Shown here piece by piece: positions 34,679 to 43,927 of a stretch of DNA of 46,746 bases. The stretch's first letter is position 1; every line of letters begins with the position of its first letter. Source of the DNA: Mycobacterium sp. E183 (lineage in GTDB: Bacteria > Actinomycetota > Actinomycetes > Mycobacteriales > Mycobacteriaceae); the NCBI RefSeq assembly GCF_001667735.1, contig NZ_LZJN01000062.1:1-46746 (forward strand), in the 5' to 3' direction. Below the pieces are notes generated by a model. It made no database searches, was not told the DNA's origin, and saw only the letters and a program-made list of their open reading frames with translations. A program made the translations under genes and the position numbers.

Positions 34679-35524
34679 CTAGTGGCTGTGCGGCTCGAGC
34701 AGTCCCGCCTGCCCGGTGGAGGGCGGGCGGGCCGCCAGCCACTCGCGGGTGGCCGCGTGCGACCGTTCGATAAGCGTTGCACCGTGGGAGAAGTCGGCCC
34801 CGGAGATGGCGACGGGGCACAGCGGGCGGACGACCCGCAGGTCGACCGTTCGCTCGAAGCGTTCGACGTCGACGGCGAGGCGATGGTTCACGGCCAGGGT
34901 CAGGGCGTGCAACGCCATGTTGACCGCCGTCTTCGGCGCCGCGGGCAGGGCGCACGAGTAGCCGGTCGGGAGCACCCAGACCCGGTCGGCGCCCAGCGCG
35001 ATGGCGTGCGACACCGGCGTGTTGTTGACCACGCCGCCGTCCATCAGGTCGCGGCCGTTCACCCGGACCGGTGGAAAAACGCCGGGAATCGCGGCGCTGG
35101 CCGCGATCGCGTCCACGGCGTTCCCCGACGACAGCAGGACGTCGCCGCCGGAGACGACGTCGGTGGCCACCACATGCAGGGGGATCGGCGCGTCCTCGAG
35201 CCGCGCGAACTCGAGCTTCTCGGCGAGCAGCCGTCGCAACCCGACATTGGGCACCAGGTGCGACCGGCGGCCCAGCATGCCCATCGCGCCTGCGATCGGG
35301 TGCGTCGGAAAGATGTCCCTCCGCGACAGCGACGTCCATAGCTCGGCCAGCCCCCGAATCCCCGGGAGATCGGGTCGCGAGGCGATCCACCCGCCGTTGA
35401 CCGCGCCGACCGACGTCCCGACGATCAGGTCGGGCCGTTCCCCCTCGTCGGCCAGGGCGAGCAGCATTCCGACGTGGATAGCGCCGAGGCTGGCCCCGCC
35501 GGACAACACGAAGGCCGTGGGCAC
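34679..35524 (-). CDS. Patatin-like phospholipase
   Basis: The 281-residue protein has the patatin set: oxyanion loop VLSGGASLGA at the N-terminus, nucleophile motif VGTSVGAVNG (GxSxG) near residue 36, and the catalytic aspartate in LMDGGVVNN near 155. Such enzymes cleave acyl chains from phospholipids or other lipids. GTG 35524 gives the usual start PTAFVLSGG; a GTG at 35551 would add nine residues. No signal peptide is seen, so it is cytosolic or peripheral. In M. tuberculosis no patatin gene lies between the Rv2577 and Rv2576c counterparts, so this gene is an addition at this site. Confidence 0.9.
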   Translation of the reverse strand: MPTAFVLSGGASLGAIHVGMLLALADEGERPDLIVGTSVGAVNGGWIASRPDLPGIRGLAELWTSLSRRDIFPTHPIAGAMGMLGRRSHLVPNVGLRRLLAEKLEFARLEDAPIPLHVVATDVVSGGDVLLSSGNAVDAIAASAAIPGVFPPVRVNGRDLMDGGVVNNTPVSHAIALGADRVWVLPTGYSCALPAAPKTAVNMALHALTLAVNHRLAVDVERFERTVDLRVVRPLCPVAISGADFSHGATLIERSHAATREWLAARPPSTGQAGLLEPHSH

Positions 35525-35587
35525 AAATGCATAGTAGGGACCTGCGAGCACGCGTAGCGCCGTAACGAATTGGGTAGCGTTTTCGAT

Positions 35588-36031
35588 ATGACGAACGTGC
35601 GAATAGTGACCACGGGGGTCGCGGTGGCGACGTTTGCGGCCGCCGCAGCGGTGGCCGTCACGCCCGCGACCTCATCCGCGGACCCGGCCGGCCACCAGGT
35701 GACTTACACCATCACCGCCACCGGCAACCTCACCGGCAACGTCCGGTACATGAACACCGATCCGCCGAGCCAGGCTGCCTTCGACGCGAACTCGTCGCAG
35801 TTCCTCAACAGCGTGCAGACGGCGTTCGCCGCGGGGCAGCCGCTGGTGTACAACACGACGTTGAACGACCCGAATAAGTGGGCGTTCGTGAACGCGAGCG
35901 GCGGTTGTCACTGGCCGGATTGCGATTCGTCGAACACGCCGCAGATCCAGTGCCAGATCGCCGTCGACGGTCAGGTCGTGGTGACGCAGAGCGCCACCAC
36001 CGGCGTGACCTGCTCGACGCGGCCCTGGTGA
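35588..36031 (+). CDS. Small secreted protein, Rv2576c-like
   Basis: The 147-residue protein begins with a clear Sec signal peptide (TTGVAVATFAAAAAVAVTPA, cleavage near TSSADPA) and continues as a small beta-rich domain with YTITATGNLTGNVRYMNTD and a pair of cysteines in GGCHWPDCD plus two near the end (QCQIAV, VTCSTRPW). It is the counterpart of Rv2576c and of other mycobacterial exported proteins of the same pattern; the function is unknown. ATG 35588 follows the divergent patatin gene. The stop is 14 bases from the end of the convergent MFS gene. Confidence 0.85.
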   Translation: MTNVRIVTTGVAVATFAAAAAVAVTPATSSADPAGHQVTYTITATGNLTGNVRYMNTDPPSQAAFDANSSQFLNSVQTAFAAGQPLVYNTTLNDPNKWAFVNASGGCHWPDCDSSNTPQIQCQIAVDGQVVVTQSATTGVTCSTRPW

Positions 36032-36045
36032 ACCGGTAGGTCCGC

Positions 36046-37659
36046 TCAGCGGTGCACCCGCAGCGCGAGGTAGTACTCGTGCCGCCGGGTGTGGTCGAGC
36101 GTGTAGCCGACCGCCCTGGTCACCCCGTCGTGGTCGGACTCCAGCCAGCGTTCGGTGTGCTGGCGTTCGAATTCGGTCCACGACGGCACGGTGAACCGCT
36201 CGAGGACCGTGTCGGGATGCTCGAGGCTGTGATAGAGCCCCCAGCTGTGGCCCCCCGTGCGCAGCCGTGAGCGCCGCACCGCGCTCATCGCCTCGACGAA
36301 GTCCTGGAGGGTGTCCGTCGCGACGCGGTAGCGCACGGTCACCAGCACCGGTCCGTCGTTGGGGCATGGCTCGAACACGACCATCGGCATCGGCCAGGCC
36401 CGGGAGATGTCGCGGCTCAGCTTCCCGGTCTCCGGGCGCAGCCCGAACGGGACGACGCTCAGCGCGGTGACGCCCAGCAACACCGCCGCCACGGTCAACG
36501 CCACGCCGAGCCCCTCGCGCGTGGCGACGACACCCCAGAGGTACGAGCCGACCGCCTGGGAGCCCGTGAATACCAGCAGGTACATCGCCAGCCCGCGGGC
36601 GCGAACCCAGCGCGGCAGATGCAGCTGCGCCGCGGCGTTCAACGTCGTCAACGTGATCAGCCAGGTCATCCCCGACAACACCAGGAAGGGCGCCGCCGCC
36701 GCGAACGGCAGAAAGACCACCGCAAGGGTGGCGGCGCCGTACGCGGCCGCGCACACCGCCAGCAGCGTGTTGGGCGGCACCTTCTGGCGTAACGGCGCCG
36801 GGACCGCGACGGCGAGCACCGCGCCCACACCGATGGCGCCCAGCGCCACGCCGTAGCCGCCGGCCCCCAGGTGCCAGGTGGCGGCGGCCGTCACGGGCAG
36901 CAGGGCCAGCAGGGCCGAGGCGGGGAAGACGAACAGGGCCGCGCGCAGCAGGATCCTGCGGAAGATCGGACCGTTGACCACGTAGCCCAACCCGGTCAAG
37001 ATCGCCTGGCCGAGGTGCTCCCGTTCGATGGGCGCGATCTGCTTGGGTCGCCGCCACCCCGCCAGGGCGACGATGATGCCCACGAACGAGATCGCGTTGA
37101 TCGCGAAGACCGCCGCCGGGCCCGCCACCGCCAGGACGATGCCGCCGATGGCGGGCCCGACCACCCGGGCGACGTTGACCGAGACGCTGGCCAGCGTTGC
37201 GGCGGACGTGATCTGCTCGCGGGGGACGACCTCCGGTTGGATCGCCTGCCAGGCCGGCGCCGTGATCGCGGAGGCGATGCCGATCGCCAGGGTGAACAGC
37301 AGCAGTGCGGTCGGGGTGAGGCGCCCGAAGTAGGTCAGCCCGGCCAGCGCGAGCGCTACCACCACCGCATACGACTGCAGGACGATCAGCAACCGTCGCT
37401 GGTCGAAGACGTCGGCGAGCGCACCGGCGAACAGCGCCAGCACGAGCGTCGGCCCCAGGCTCGCGGTCTGGACCAGTGCGACGACGGTGGCGCTGCTGTG
37501 GCCTTCGACCAAGACCCATTGCGCCGCCACGCTTTGCATCCAGGTGCCCACGTTGGAGACGAACTGCGCGACGAACAATGCGCGGAAAACCTGATTGCGC
37601 AACGGCGCCCAGACCGATATCTCCCCGCTGTCGGTGCGCTCCTGCGTCATATCCGACAT
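36046..37659 (-). CDS. MFS transporter of the MFS_3 (transmembrane secretion effector / EntS-like) type
   Basis: The 537-residue protein has about ten to twelve membrane helices in residues 20-400, the loop motif GALADVFDQRR of the major facilitator family between helices 2 and 3, and SNVGTWMQSVAAQWVLVEG at the start, which is the usual entry of the MFS_3 family. The last 130 residues form a soluble domain with a monooxygenase-like strand pattern (VLVTVRYRVATDTLQDFVEA ... YYLALRVHR), also usual for this family. ATG 37659 has GAAAGG upstream. The 153 bp before it contain nothing I recognise. The substrate is unknown. Confidence 0.87.
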   Translation of the reverse strand: MSDMTQERTDSGEISVWAPLRNQVFRALFVAQFVSNVGTWMQSVAAQWVLVEGHSSATVVALVQTASLGPTLVLALFAGALADVFDQRRLLIVLQSYAVVVALALAGLTYFGRLTPTALLLFTLAIGIASAITAPAWQAIQPEVVPREQITSAATLASVSVNVARVVGPAIGGIVLAVAGPAAVFAINAISFVGIIVALAGWRRPKQIAPIEREHLGQAILTGLGYVVNGPIFRRILLRAALFVFPASALLALLPVTAAATWHLGAGGYGVALGAIGVGAVLAVAVPAPLRQKVPPNTLLAVCAAAYGAATLAVVFLPFAAAAPFLVLSGMTWLITLTTLNAAAQLHLPRWVRARGLAMYLLVFTGSQAVGSYLWGVVATREGLGVALTVAAVLLGVTALSVVPFGLRPETGKLSRDISRAWPMPMVVFEPCPNDGPVLVTVRYRVATDTLQDFVEAMSAVRRSRLRTGGHSWGLYHSLEHPDTVLERFTVPSWTEFERQHTERWLESDHDGVTRAVGYTLDHTRRHEYYLALRVHR

Positions 37660-37812
37660 GCGAGCCTTTCGCGTCGTGCGGCGGGGTAGAAGTCTAAGAC
37701 ACGCACCCAACGCGCGCATGACGGCGCGGCGTCACCGCCGGTGTCCGCCTCGTGATCGGCTGGCCGCCGTAATAGACCTCGACGCCGCCAGCGGGCACGA
37801 GAAAGATTGGGG

Positions 37813-38691
37813 CTAGCCCAAATTCGGAGCGGCGAAGGTGTCGCACTTCTTCGGGTCACCCGTCTGGTAGCCGACGGTGAACCAGTGCTGCCGCTGCTCC
37901 GACGAGCCGTGCGTCCACGACTCGGGGTTGACCCGCCCCGTCGCTTCCTTCTGGATGCGGTCGTCGCCCACCGACGCCGCGGCCGAGAGCGCGTCCTGGA
38001 TGTCCTGATCGCTCAGCGGCTGCAGATAGGGCACGCCGGTGCTCTCCTGCTTGACGGTCGACGCGTAGTGCGCCCAGATCCCGGCGTAGCAGTCCGCCTG
38101 CAGCTCCGTGCGCACGCCGTTGCCGCCTGCGCCCTTCGCCCCCTGCTGCGAGCGGCCCAGGATGCCCTGCAATTGCTGCACGTGGTGGCCGTATTCGTGG
38201 GCCACCACGTACTCCTGCGCGAACGGCCCACCGCTGGAACCGAATTTGTCGACCAGCTCCTGGAAGAAGTCGGTGTCGAAGTACGCCGTCTGGTCAACGG
38301 GGCAATAGAACGGCCCCACCGCGGTGGTGGCCGGCCCGCAGCCCGTGTCCACCGAGCCGGTGAACAACCGGACGTGCGGCCGGGTGTAGCCCTGCATCAG
38401 CTGCTTCCACACCGCGTCCACCGAGTTGCCGGTGGCGACCACGCGGCACTGCACGTACTTGTTGGCGTCGGCCCCGGTCTTGCACTGGCTCAGGTCGAAC
38501 CCGGGCGCCGAGTAGCCGCCGGTGTTCGTCTGCTGCTGGTTGAGCACGCGGCCCGGGTCGACGCCCAACAGCAACGCGCCGATCAGGATGAGCAGCCCGA
38601 GGCCGCCGCCCCCGACGGCCATCCCCATGCCGCCGCCGCCCGACGACGACGCGGTGCTGGTGTCGATCTGCATACCCTCGTTGAAGCTCAT
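37813..38691 (-). CDS. YpfJ-type neutral zinc metallopeptidase (Rv2575-like)
   Basis: The 292-residue protein has a glycine-rich cytosolic N-terminus, one membrane helix at about 29-46 (LGLLILIGALLLGV) and an extracytoplasmic domain with the zinc site VVAHEYGHHVQQLQG and the downstream ELQADCYAG segment that supplies the third ligand. It matches the KPN_02809/YpfJ family and the Rv2575 counterpart in length and order. ATG 38691 has AGGAG upstream. It is the last gene of a minus-strand operon with the SRPBCC gene (nine bases apart) and the reductase-like gene. Confidence 0.92.
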   Translation of the reverse strand: MSFNEGMQIDTSTASSSGGGGMGMAVGGGGLGLLILIGALLLGVDPGRVLNQQQTNTGGYSAPGFDLSQCKTGADANKYVQCRVVATGNSVDAVWKQLMQGYTRPHVRLFTGSVDTGCGPATTAVGPFYCPVDQTAYFDTDFFQELVDKFGSSGGPFAQEYVVAHEYGHHVQQLQGILGRSQQGAKGAGGNGVRTELQADCYAGIWAHYASTVKQESTGVPYLQPLSDQDIQDALSAAASVGDDRIQKEATGRVNPESWTHGSSEQRQHWFTVGYQTGDPKKCDTFAAPNLG

Positions 38692-38700
38692 CGCCCGCTC

Positions 38701-39204
38701 CTAACGTTGCCCGGTTTCGGCGAACCGCGTATCGGTGTAATTGCGCAGGTTGCGCAGGAATCGGCGGAGCCCCAGGTTGAGCAGCGGCCCCACCGCGTAC
38801 ATCGCCAGCCGCGCCGGGCCCGCGGGCTTCTGCGCCATGGTCCACGTCAGCCGGCACCCACCCGGGATGACCTCGACCCGGTAGTCCTCGGCGAATGCCG
38901 CGACGGCCTGCGTCGAGCATTCGTTGAACCGAAAAGCCATGTGGCTGAACGGCTCCCACGCCAGATACTCTTCGTTGCCGACCAGGCCACCGCGCATCTC
39001 GACGACGCGGGTGGTGCCCACGCCGCGCGGCTCGGGGCTGGTCCAGGTCACCTTGGTGATCACGCTCGCCCAGCGGGGCCAGGACTCCGCGTCGGCGAGC
39101 ACCTCGAACAGCTGCTCGGGGGTGATCGCGAGGTCGACGCTGTTGCGATACACGAAGGGCGCGCTGTCGATGAAGCTCAGGTCGACGCGGTCGCAGGGGA
39201 ACAT
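38701..39204 (-). CDS. SRPBCC family protein (Rv2574-like)
   Basis: The 167-residue protein is of the polyketide cyclase/dehydrase type: entry strand FVYRNSVDLAITPEQLFEVL, ADAESWPRWASVITKVTW, central strands RVVEMRGG and HMAFRFNE, and a long C-terminal helix starting near LAMYAVGPLLNLGLRRFLRN. It is the counterpart of Rv2574, of the same length. Nine bases separate it from each neighbour in the operon, so the three genes are transcribed together. The ligand is unknown. Confidence 0.88.
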   Translation of the reverse strand: MFPCDRVDLSFIDSAPFVYRNSVDLAITPEQLFEVLADAESWPRWASVITKVTWTSPEPRGVGTTRVVEMRGGLVGNEEYLAWEPFSHMAFRFNECSTQAVAAFAEDYRVEVIPGGCRLTWTMAQKPAGPARLAMYAVGPLLNLGLRRFLRNLRNYTDTRFAETGQR

Positions 39205-39213
39205 GGAAATAAT

Positions 39214-40134
39214 CTAGCCGGGGCCGTCGCTCGCCGCGGCCAGCAGCGGCACAAGGACGTCGCTGATCGGCGTAGCCAGATCATGGGCGCGGCCCTTGCG
39301 GCTGATCACCCCGTTGCGGATGTCCCACTCCATCCGCCGGCGGTTCTCCCGGTCGGCCAGGATCGAGGTGCCCATGTCCTCGGCGACGTGCCGGAACATC
39401 TCGGCCAGCTCGTCGACGATGGTGTCGGGCAGCTTGGCGCCCTCGGCCCGCGCGACCGCCAGGCATTCGGCGACGTAGCGCCGCGACAGTTCGGTGACGT
39501 CGTCGCGGCGGAACATGCCGGATCGCCGCCCGGACAGCGCCATGAACCCGGCCAGCGCATTGGTGAGCAACTTGCGCCAGGCGGCGGTGACGAAGTCGGG
39601 GTCGCAGTCCACCCGGCACCCGGCTCCGCGCAGCAGGTCGGCGACCGTCTGCGCCGCGGGCCCGCTGGGCAACACCAGCGTCGCTTCGGTGCGCAGCCGC
39701 ACCCAACCCTCGGGCTGGGTCTCCGCCGAGTACCACACGATGCCGGGCACCACCGGCGACGACGGGCAGTGCGGCTGCACCTGCTCGGCCTGCTCCACGC
39801 CGTTCTGCAGCACGACGACGATCGTGTGCGGGTCGCACAGCCGGGTCAGCCAGCCCGACGCCGCGTCGTTCTGGGTGGCCTTGACCGCCAGCAGCACGAC
39901 GTCGACCGGCCCGGTGACCTCGCCCGGATCGGTGTGCACGGGGCCGGGTACCACGATCGGATCCGCGCCGTCCGGCCGCAATTCGATGCTTTCCCGGGGG
40001 GTGTGACCGCACACCAGCACCGAATGCCCTGCCTGGTGAAGCAGCGCGGCGATCGTGGTGCCGACGGCGCCGGGACCGACGAGTGCGATGTTGGTGACGA
40101 TAGGACCGAAATTACCTCCCTCTAGACTGGGCAC
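39214..40134 (-). CDS. 2-dehydropantoate 2-reductase-like protein (Rv2573-like)
   Basis: The protein (306 residues from GTG 40134) has the ApbA/PanE layout: Rossmann motif [17 protein letters not shown] near the start, [21 protein letters not shown], then the helical C-terminal domain with [19 protein letters not shown]. It matches Rv2573. The start is uncertain: homology begins at 40101, where the codon is ATC, and a strong GAGGGAGGT lies at 40122-40114, 12 bases before it; the nearest usual starts are GTG 40134 and TTG 40143, upstream of that site. It is divergent from aspS and heads the minus-strand operon. Whether it serves pantothenate synthesis or another ketoacid is open. Confidence 0.87.
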   Translation of the reverse strand: MPSLEGGNFGPIVTNIALVGPGAVGTTIAALLHQAGHSVLVCGHTPRESIELRPDGADPIVVPGPVHTDPGEVTGPVDVVLLAVKATQNDAASGWLTRLCDPHTIVVVLQNGVEQAEQVQPHCPSSPVVPGIVWYSAETQPEGWVRLRTEATLVLPSGPAAQTVADLLRGAGCRVDCDPDFVTAAWRKLLTNALAGFMALSGRRSGMFRRDDVTELSRRYVAECLAVARAEGAKLPDTIVDELAEMFRHVAEDMGTSILADRENRRRMEWDIRNGVISRKGRAHDLATPISDVLVPLLAAASDGPG

Positions 40135-40157
40135 TCGTTCCAACCGCGGGAAAGGGA

Positions 40158-41939
40158 GTGTTTGTGCTGCGCAGCCACGCCGCCGGGTCGCTGAGAAGCA
40201 GCGACGCCGGACAGCAGGTGACGCTAGCGGGCTGGGTGGCTCGCCGCCGCGACCACGGCGGCGTCATCTTCATCGATCTGCGCGACGCCTCGGGGGTCGC
40301 GCAGGTGGTGTTCCGCAACGCTGACGTGCTGGCGCAGGCGCACCGGTTGCGCGCCGAATTCTGCGTCGCGGTCACCGGTGTCGTCGAGATCCGGCCGGAG
40401 GGCAACGCCAACCCGGAGATCGCCACCGGCGACATCGAGGTCAACGTCGCCACCCTGACCGTGCTCGGCGAGAGCGCGCCGCTGCCGTTCCAGCTCGACG
40501 AGCCCGCCGGCGAGGAGCTGCGGCTGAAGTACCGCTACCTCGACCTGCGCCGCGACGGGCCGGCCGCGGCGCTTCGCCTGCGCTCCAAGGTGAATGCCGC
40601 CGCCCGCGCGGTGCTGGCCGGCCACGACTTCGTCGAGATCGAGACGCCGACGATCACCCGGTCGACGCCGGAGGGCGCGCGCGACTTCCTGGTGCCGGCC
40701 CGGCTGCACCCCGGCTCGTTCTACGCCCTGCCCCAGAGCCCGCAGCTGTTCAAGCAGTTGCTGATGGTGGCCGGGATGGAGCGCTACTACCAGATCGCCC
40801 GCTGCTACCGGGACGAGGATTTCCGCGCCGACCGGCAGCCCGAGTTCACCCAGCTCGACATGGAGATGAGCTTCGTCGACGCCGAGGACATCATCGCGAT
40901 CTCCGAGGAGATCCTGACCGCGCTGTGGACGCTGATCGGCTACCAGGTCCCCACACCCATCCCGCGGATCACCTATGCCGACGCGATGCGCCGATTCGGC
41001 TCCGACAAGCCGGACATGCGGTTCGGGCTGGAGCTCGTCGAGTGCACAGAGTTCTTCAAAGACACCACGTTTCGTGTCTTCCAGGCGCCGTACGTGGGCG
41101 CGGTGGTGATGCCGGGCGGGGCGTCGCAGCCGCGTAGGACGCTGGACGGCTGGCAGGACTGGGCCAAGCAGCGCGGCCACCGCGGGCTGGCCTACGTGCT
41201 CGTCGGAGATGACGGCACGCTGGGCGGCCCGGTGGCCAAAAACCTGACCGACGCCGAGCGCGACGGCCTGGCCGCCCACGTCGGGGCCGAGCCGGGGGAC
41301 TGCATCTTCTTCTCCGCCGGCCTGCCCAAGCCGTCGCGCGCACTGCTGGGCGCCGCCCGCGGAGAGATCGCCAGCCGGCTCGACATGATCGATCCCGAGG
41401 CGTGGGCGTTCGTCTGGGTGGTGGACCCGCCGCTGTTCGAGCCCGCCGACGAGGCGACCGCCGCCGGGGACGTGGCCGTCGGCTCGGGCGCGTGGACGGC
41501 GGTACACCACGCGTTCACCTCGCCCAAGCCCGAGTACTCCGACGTGGTCGACACCGACCCCGGCGCCGTGCTGGCCGACGCCTACGACATCGTCTGCAAC
41601 GGCAACGAGATCGGTGGGGGATCGATACGTATCCACCGCCGCGACATCCAGGAGCGCGTATTCGCCGTGATGGGCCTGGACCAGGTCGAGGCCGAGGAGA
41701 AGTTCGGATTTCTGTTGGAGGCGTTCACCTTTGGCGCGCCGCCGCACGGCGGGATCGCCTTCGGCTGGGACCGGATCAACGCGCTGCTGTCGCGCGTCGA
41801 CTCGATCCGCGAGGTGATCGCGTTCCCGAAGACCGGCGGCGGCGTCGACCCGCTCACCGATGCGCCCGCGCCGATCACCGCGCAGCAGCGCAAGGAGTCC
41901 GGAATAGACGCCAAACCGGAGAAGGTTGACCGGGCATGA
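40158..41939 (+). CDS. aspS: Aspartyl-tRNA synthetase (AspRS, possibly non-discriminating)
   Basis: The 593-residue class II synthetase has the N-terminal anticodon-binding OB domain ([19 protein letters not shown]), motif 1 region FVEIETPTI, the ATP/substrate segment [11 protein letters not shown], motif 2 [16 protein letters not shown], the bacterial GAD insertion (about 290-420) and motif 3 [13 protein letters not shown]. The length is that of mycobacterial AspRS; in bacteria without AsnRS it also charges tRNA-Asn, which would need GatCAB elsewhere. GTG 40158 directly follows AAAGGGA, and the next GTG at 40164 has better spacing, so the protein may be two residues shorter. The stop overlaps the next start (ATGA). 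Confidence 0.97.
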   Translation: MFVLRSHAAGSLRSSDAGQQVTLAGWVARRRDHGGVIFIDLRDASGVAQVVFRNADVLAQAHRLRAEFCVAVTGVVEIRPEGNANPEIATGDIEVNVATLTVLGESAPLPFQLDEPAGEELRLKYRYLDLRRDGPAAALRLRSKVNAAARAVLAGHDFVEIETPTITRSTPEGARDFLVPARLHPGSFYALPQSPQLFKQLLMVAGMERYYQIARCYRDEDFRADRQPEFTQLDMEMSFVDAEDIIAISEEILTALWTLIGYQVPTPIPRITYADAMRRFGSDKPDMRFGLELVECTEFFKDTTFRVFQAPYVGAVVMPGGASQPRRTLDGWQDWAKQRGHRGLAYVLVGDDGTLGGPVAKNLTDAERDGLAAHVGAEPGDCIFFSAGLPKPSRALLGAARGEIASRLDMIDPEAWAFVWVVDPPLFEPADEATAAGDVAVGSGAWTAVHHAFTSPKPEYSDVVDTDPGAVLADAYDIVCNGNEIGGGSIRIHRRDIQERVFAVMGLDQVEAEEKFGFLLEAFTFGAPPHGGIAFGWDRINALLSRVDSIREVIAFPKTGGGVDPLTDAPAPITAQQRKESGIDAKPEKVDRA

Positions 41940-42367
41940 CGGAAATGCCTGACACCCAGACCATCAACGCGTTCAACCAGAGCATCATCGACGAGTTCCG
42001 ATCCAACGGCGGCAAGGTCGGCGGCCAATTCGAGGGCGCCAACCTGCTCCTGCTGCACACAACCGGCGCCAAGTCGGGTGAGCCTCGGGTGTCGCCGCTG
42101 GCCTACTTCGACATCGACGGCAAGCTGATCATCATCGGCTCGTTCGCCGGCGCGCCCGTCAGCCCGGCGTGGGTGCACAATCTCCGGGCCAACCCCGCGG
42201 CGCATGTCGAGGTTGGCACCGAGGAGTTCGACGTGGCCGCCCACGAGTTGCCGCGCGCCGAACGCGACGCGCTGTTCGACAAGATCACCGCGGCCGCGCC
42301 CGGCTTCGCCGAGTACCAATCCAAGACCAGCCGGGTCATTCCGCTGTTCGAGTTGCGGCGCACTTAG
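41936..42367 (+). CDS. Deazaflavin (F420)-dependent reductase of the Ddn family
   Basis: The 143-residue protein has the split-barrel pattern of the Ddn/nitroreductase group: [20 protein letters not shown], followed by [10 protein letters not shown] and [20 protein letters not shown], and a C-terminal [11 protein letters not shown]. Members use F420H2 to reduce quinones or nitro compounds. The first ATG overlaps the aspS stop; a second ATG at 41945 is an alternative. The next gene starts five bases after its stop, so the three are probably one transcript. In M. tuberculosis, Rv2571c follows aspS directly, so this gene is an addition. Confidence 0.87.
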   Translation: MTEMPDTQTINAFNQSIIDEFRSNGGKVGGQFEGANLLLLHTTGAKSGEPRVSPLAYFDIDGKLIIIGSFAGAPVSPAWVHNLRANPAAHVEVGTEEFDVAAHELPRAERDALFDKITAAAPGFAEYQSKTSRVIPLFELRRT

Positions 42368-42372
42368 GTGTC

Positions 42373-43431
42373 GTGAACAGCTCGCGGCCGTCGGTTGTTC
42401 TCGCCGCCGCGCGTGCGGGCAACAAAAGGCTGCGACTGGTGTGGTTCAACCTGATTCAGACCTCCGTGGCCGCGGGACTGTCGTGGTATCTCGCGCACGA
42501 CGTCTTGGAACATCCGCAGCCGTTCTTCGCGCCGATCGCGGCCGCCGTGTCGTTGTCGACGAGCAACGTGCTGCGCGCGCAACGCGCCATCCAGATGATG
42601 GTCGGGGTAACTCTCGGCATCGGGCTTGGTTCGGTGGTGCAGGCCGTGCTCGGCCCCGGGGCGGTCCCGATCGCGATCGCCGCCTTGGTCGCGCTCGGGG
42701 CCGCGGTGTTCATCGGGGGCGGCTTCATCGGACACGGGATGATGTTTGCCAACCAGACCGTGGTGTCGGCGATCCTGGTGTTGGCGCTGTTTCACAGCGG
42801 CCTGGGCTGGGAGCGCATCTTCGACGCGCTGATCGGCGGTGGGGTGGCCATCGTGTTCGCCGTCTTGCTGTTCCCCGCCGACCCGCTGAGGGTGCTGCGC
42901 AACGCGCGCGTCGGCGTGCTGGGCGTGCTGCACGACGTCTTGTCGCGGGCGGCGGACGTCGCCGTCGGACGCAAGGTGCCGCCATCCGACTGGCCACTGA
43001 CGGCGGTCGACCGAGTGCACGAACAGCTCAGCGGACTGCTCGAGGCGCGCACCACGGCCCGCCAGGTGGTGCGAGTCGCGCCGCGCCGCTGGGGCATGCG
43101 CGACACGGTCCATGCCGCCGACCGCCAGGCCGTACACGTGGCCTTGCTGGCCGGTTCGGTGCTCCAACTGGCCCGCGCCGTCGCCCCTACCGCCGACGGC
43201 AGTCGCGACGGGCTTCCGCAGACCGTGCCCACCGTCTTGGTGGTGCTCGCGGCCGCGACCGCCCTCGCCGACGCCGATCCGGCCGGCGCGTGCGCGTACA
43301 TCGCGTCCGCGCGTCATCACGCTTCGGAATTGCAGTCGATCGCCCGCGAGAAGACGCAGCTGATCCTCGCCGACGTCGTCAGCGCCTGCGTCGACGACCT
43401 GCAACGCGTGATCGACCTGCGGCACGTGTGA
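42373..43431 (+). CDS. FUSC-type integral membrane protein (Rv2571c-like)
   Basis: The 352-residue protein has about six membrane helices in the first 180 residues, including FNLIQTSVAAGLSWYLAH, PFFAPIAAAVSLSTSN and IFDALIGGGVAIVFAVLLF, then a soluble helical C-terminal domain. The RAQRAIQMMVGVTLGIGLGS stretch is typical of the FUSC/aromatic acid exporter superfamily. GTG 42373 is the only in-frame start near the end of the preceding gene. It is the counterpart of Rv2571c. The substrate is not known. Its stop is three bases from the stop of the convergent gene. Confidence 0.88.
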   Translation: MNSSRPSVVLAAARAGNKRLRLVWFNLIQTSVAAGLSWYLAHDVLEHPQPFFAPIAAAVSLSTSNVLRAQRAIQMMVGVTLGIGLGSVVQAVLGPGAVPIAIAALVALGAAVFIGGGFIGHGMMFANQTVVSAILVLALFHSGLGWERIFDALIGGGVAIVFAVLLFPADPLRVLRNARVGVLGVLHDVLSRAADVAVGRKVPPSDWPLTAVDRVHEQLSGLLEARTTARQVVRVAPRRWGMRDTVHAADRQAVHVALLAGSVLQLARAVAPTADGSRDGLPQTVPTVLVVLAAATALADADPAGACAYIASARHHASELQSIAREKTQLILADVVSACVDDLQRVIDLRHV

Positions 43432-43434
43432 GGT

Positions 43435-43824
43435 TCAGCGGGAGTCGGCCAGGAACTCCTGGACCAACTTCCTGGGGGCCTGCGTCAGCCACGCCTCGGT
43501 GATCAGCTCCTCGAGGTCGCGGACCGAGATCGCGTCCAGTTTGACCAGCACCGCCGGGTAGCCGTCGAAATGCGGTGTCGTGAAATAGACGTCCGGCTCG
43601 TCGGCGATCAGCCCGAACTTGACGCCCTCGTCGGACACCCGCACACCGAGGATGTCGCCGCCGGGCGGTTCCGCGCCCCCGTCTGCCAGCGCCTCGCGTT
43701 CGGAGGGGCGCAACGGCCGCTCCCACGCCAGCAACTTCTTGCCGACCCGCCAATCATGCGGGGACGGCTCCGAGGTGAGTGCCAGCTCACGGACGATGCG
43801 GGCGACGTCGTACCACGTGGCCAC
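43435..43824 (-). CDS. MmcQ/YjbR family protein (Rv2570-like)
   Basis: The 129-residue protein matches the YjbR-like family: ATWYDVARIVRELALTSE at the N-terminus, a DWRVGKKLLAWERPL segment, ILGVRVSDEGVKFGLIADE, the YFTTPHFDGYPAVLVKLD motif and an ITEAWLTQAPRKLV helix. Length and sequence correspond to Rv2570. GTG 43824 is chosen because it gives the family N-terminus; the longer frame up to 43980 crosses the promoter region of the divergent transglutaminase gene. The fold is DNA-binding-like, but no function is established. Confidence 0.88.
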   Translation of the reverse strand: MATWYDVARIVRELALTSEPSPHDWRVGKKLLAWERPLRPSEREALADGGAEPPGGDILGVRVSDEGVKFGLIADEPDVYFTTPHFDGYPAVLVKLDAISVRDLEELITEAWLTQAPRKLVQEFLADSR

Positions 43825-43927
43825 ATCTCGATTGTGCTCCCGGTTTGGTCTGCGTGCCGCCGGATCGGCAAACGATTTCGCGTCGCGGACGGCGCGCAAG
43901 CGGCCGGCGTGTGATGTGATCAGCCTT

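Noticed and set aside
37807..40125. A 772-codon open frame on plus, antisense to three genes
   Set aside because: It crosses three well supported minus-strand genes and has a His/Arg/Gln-rich translation with no recognisable family.
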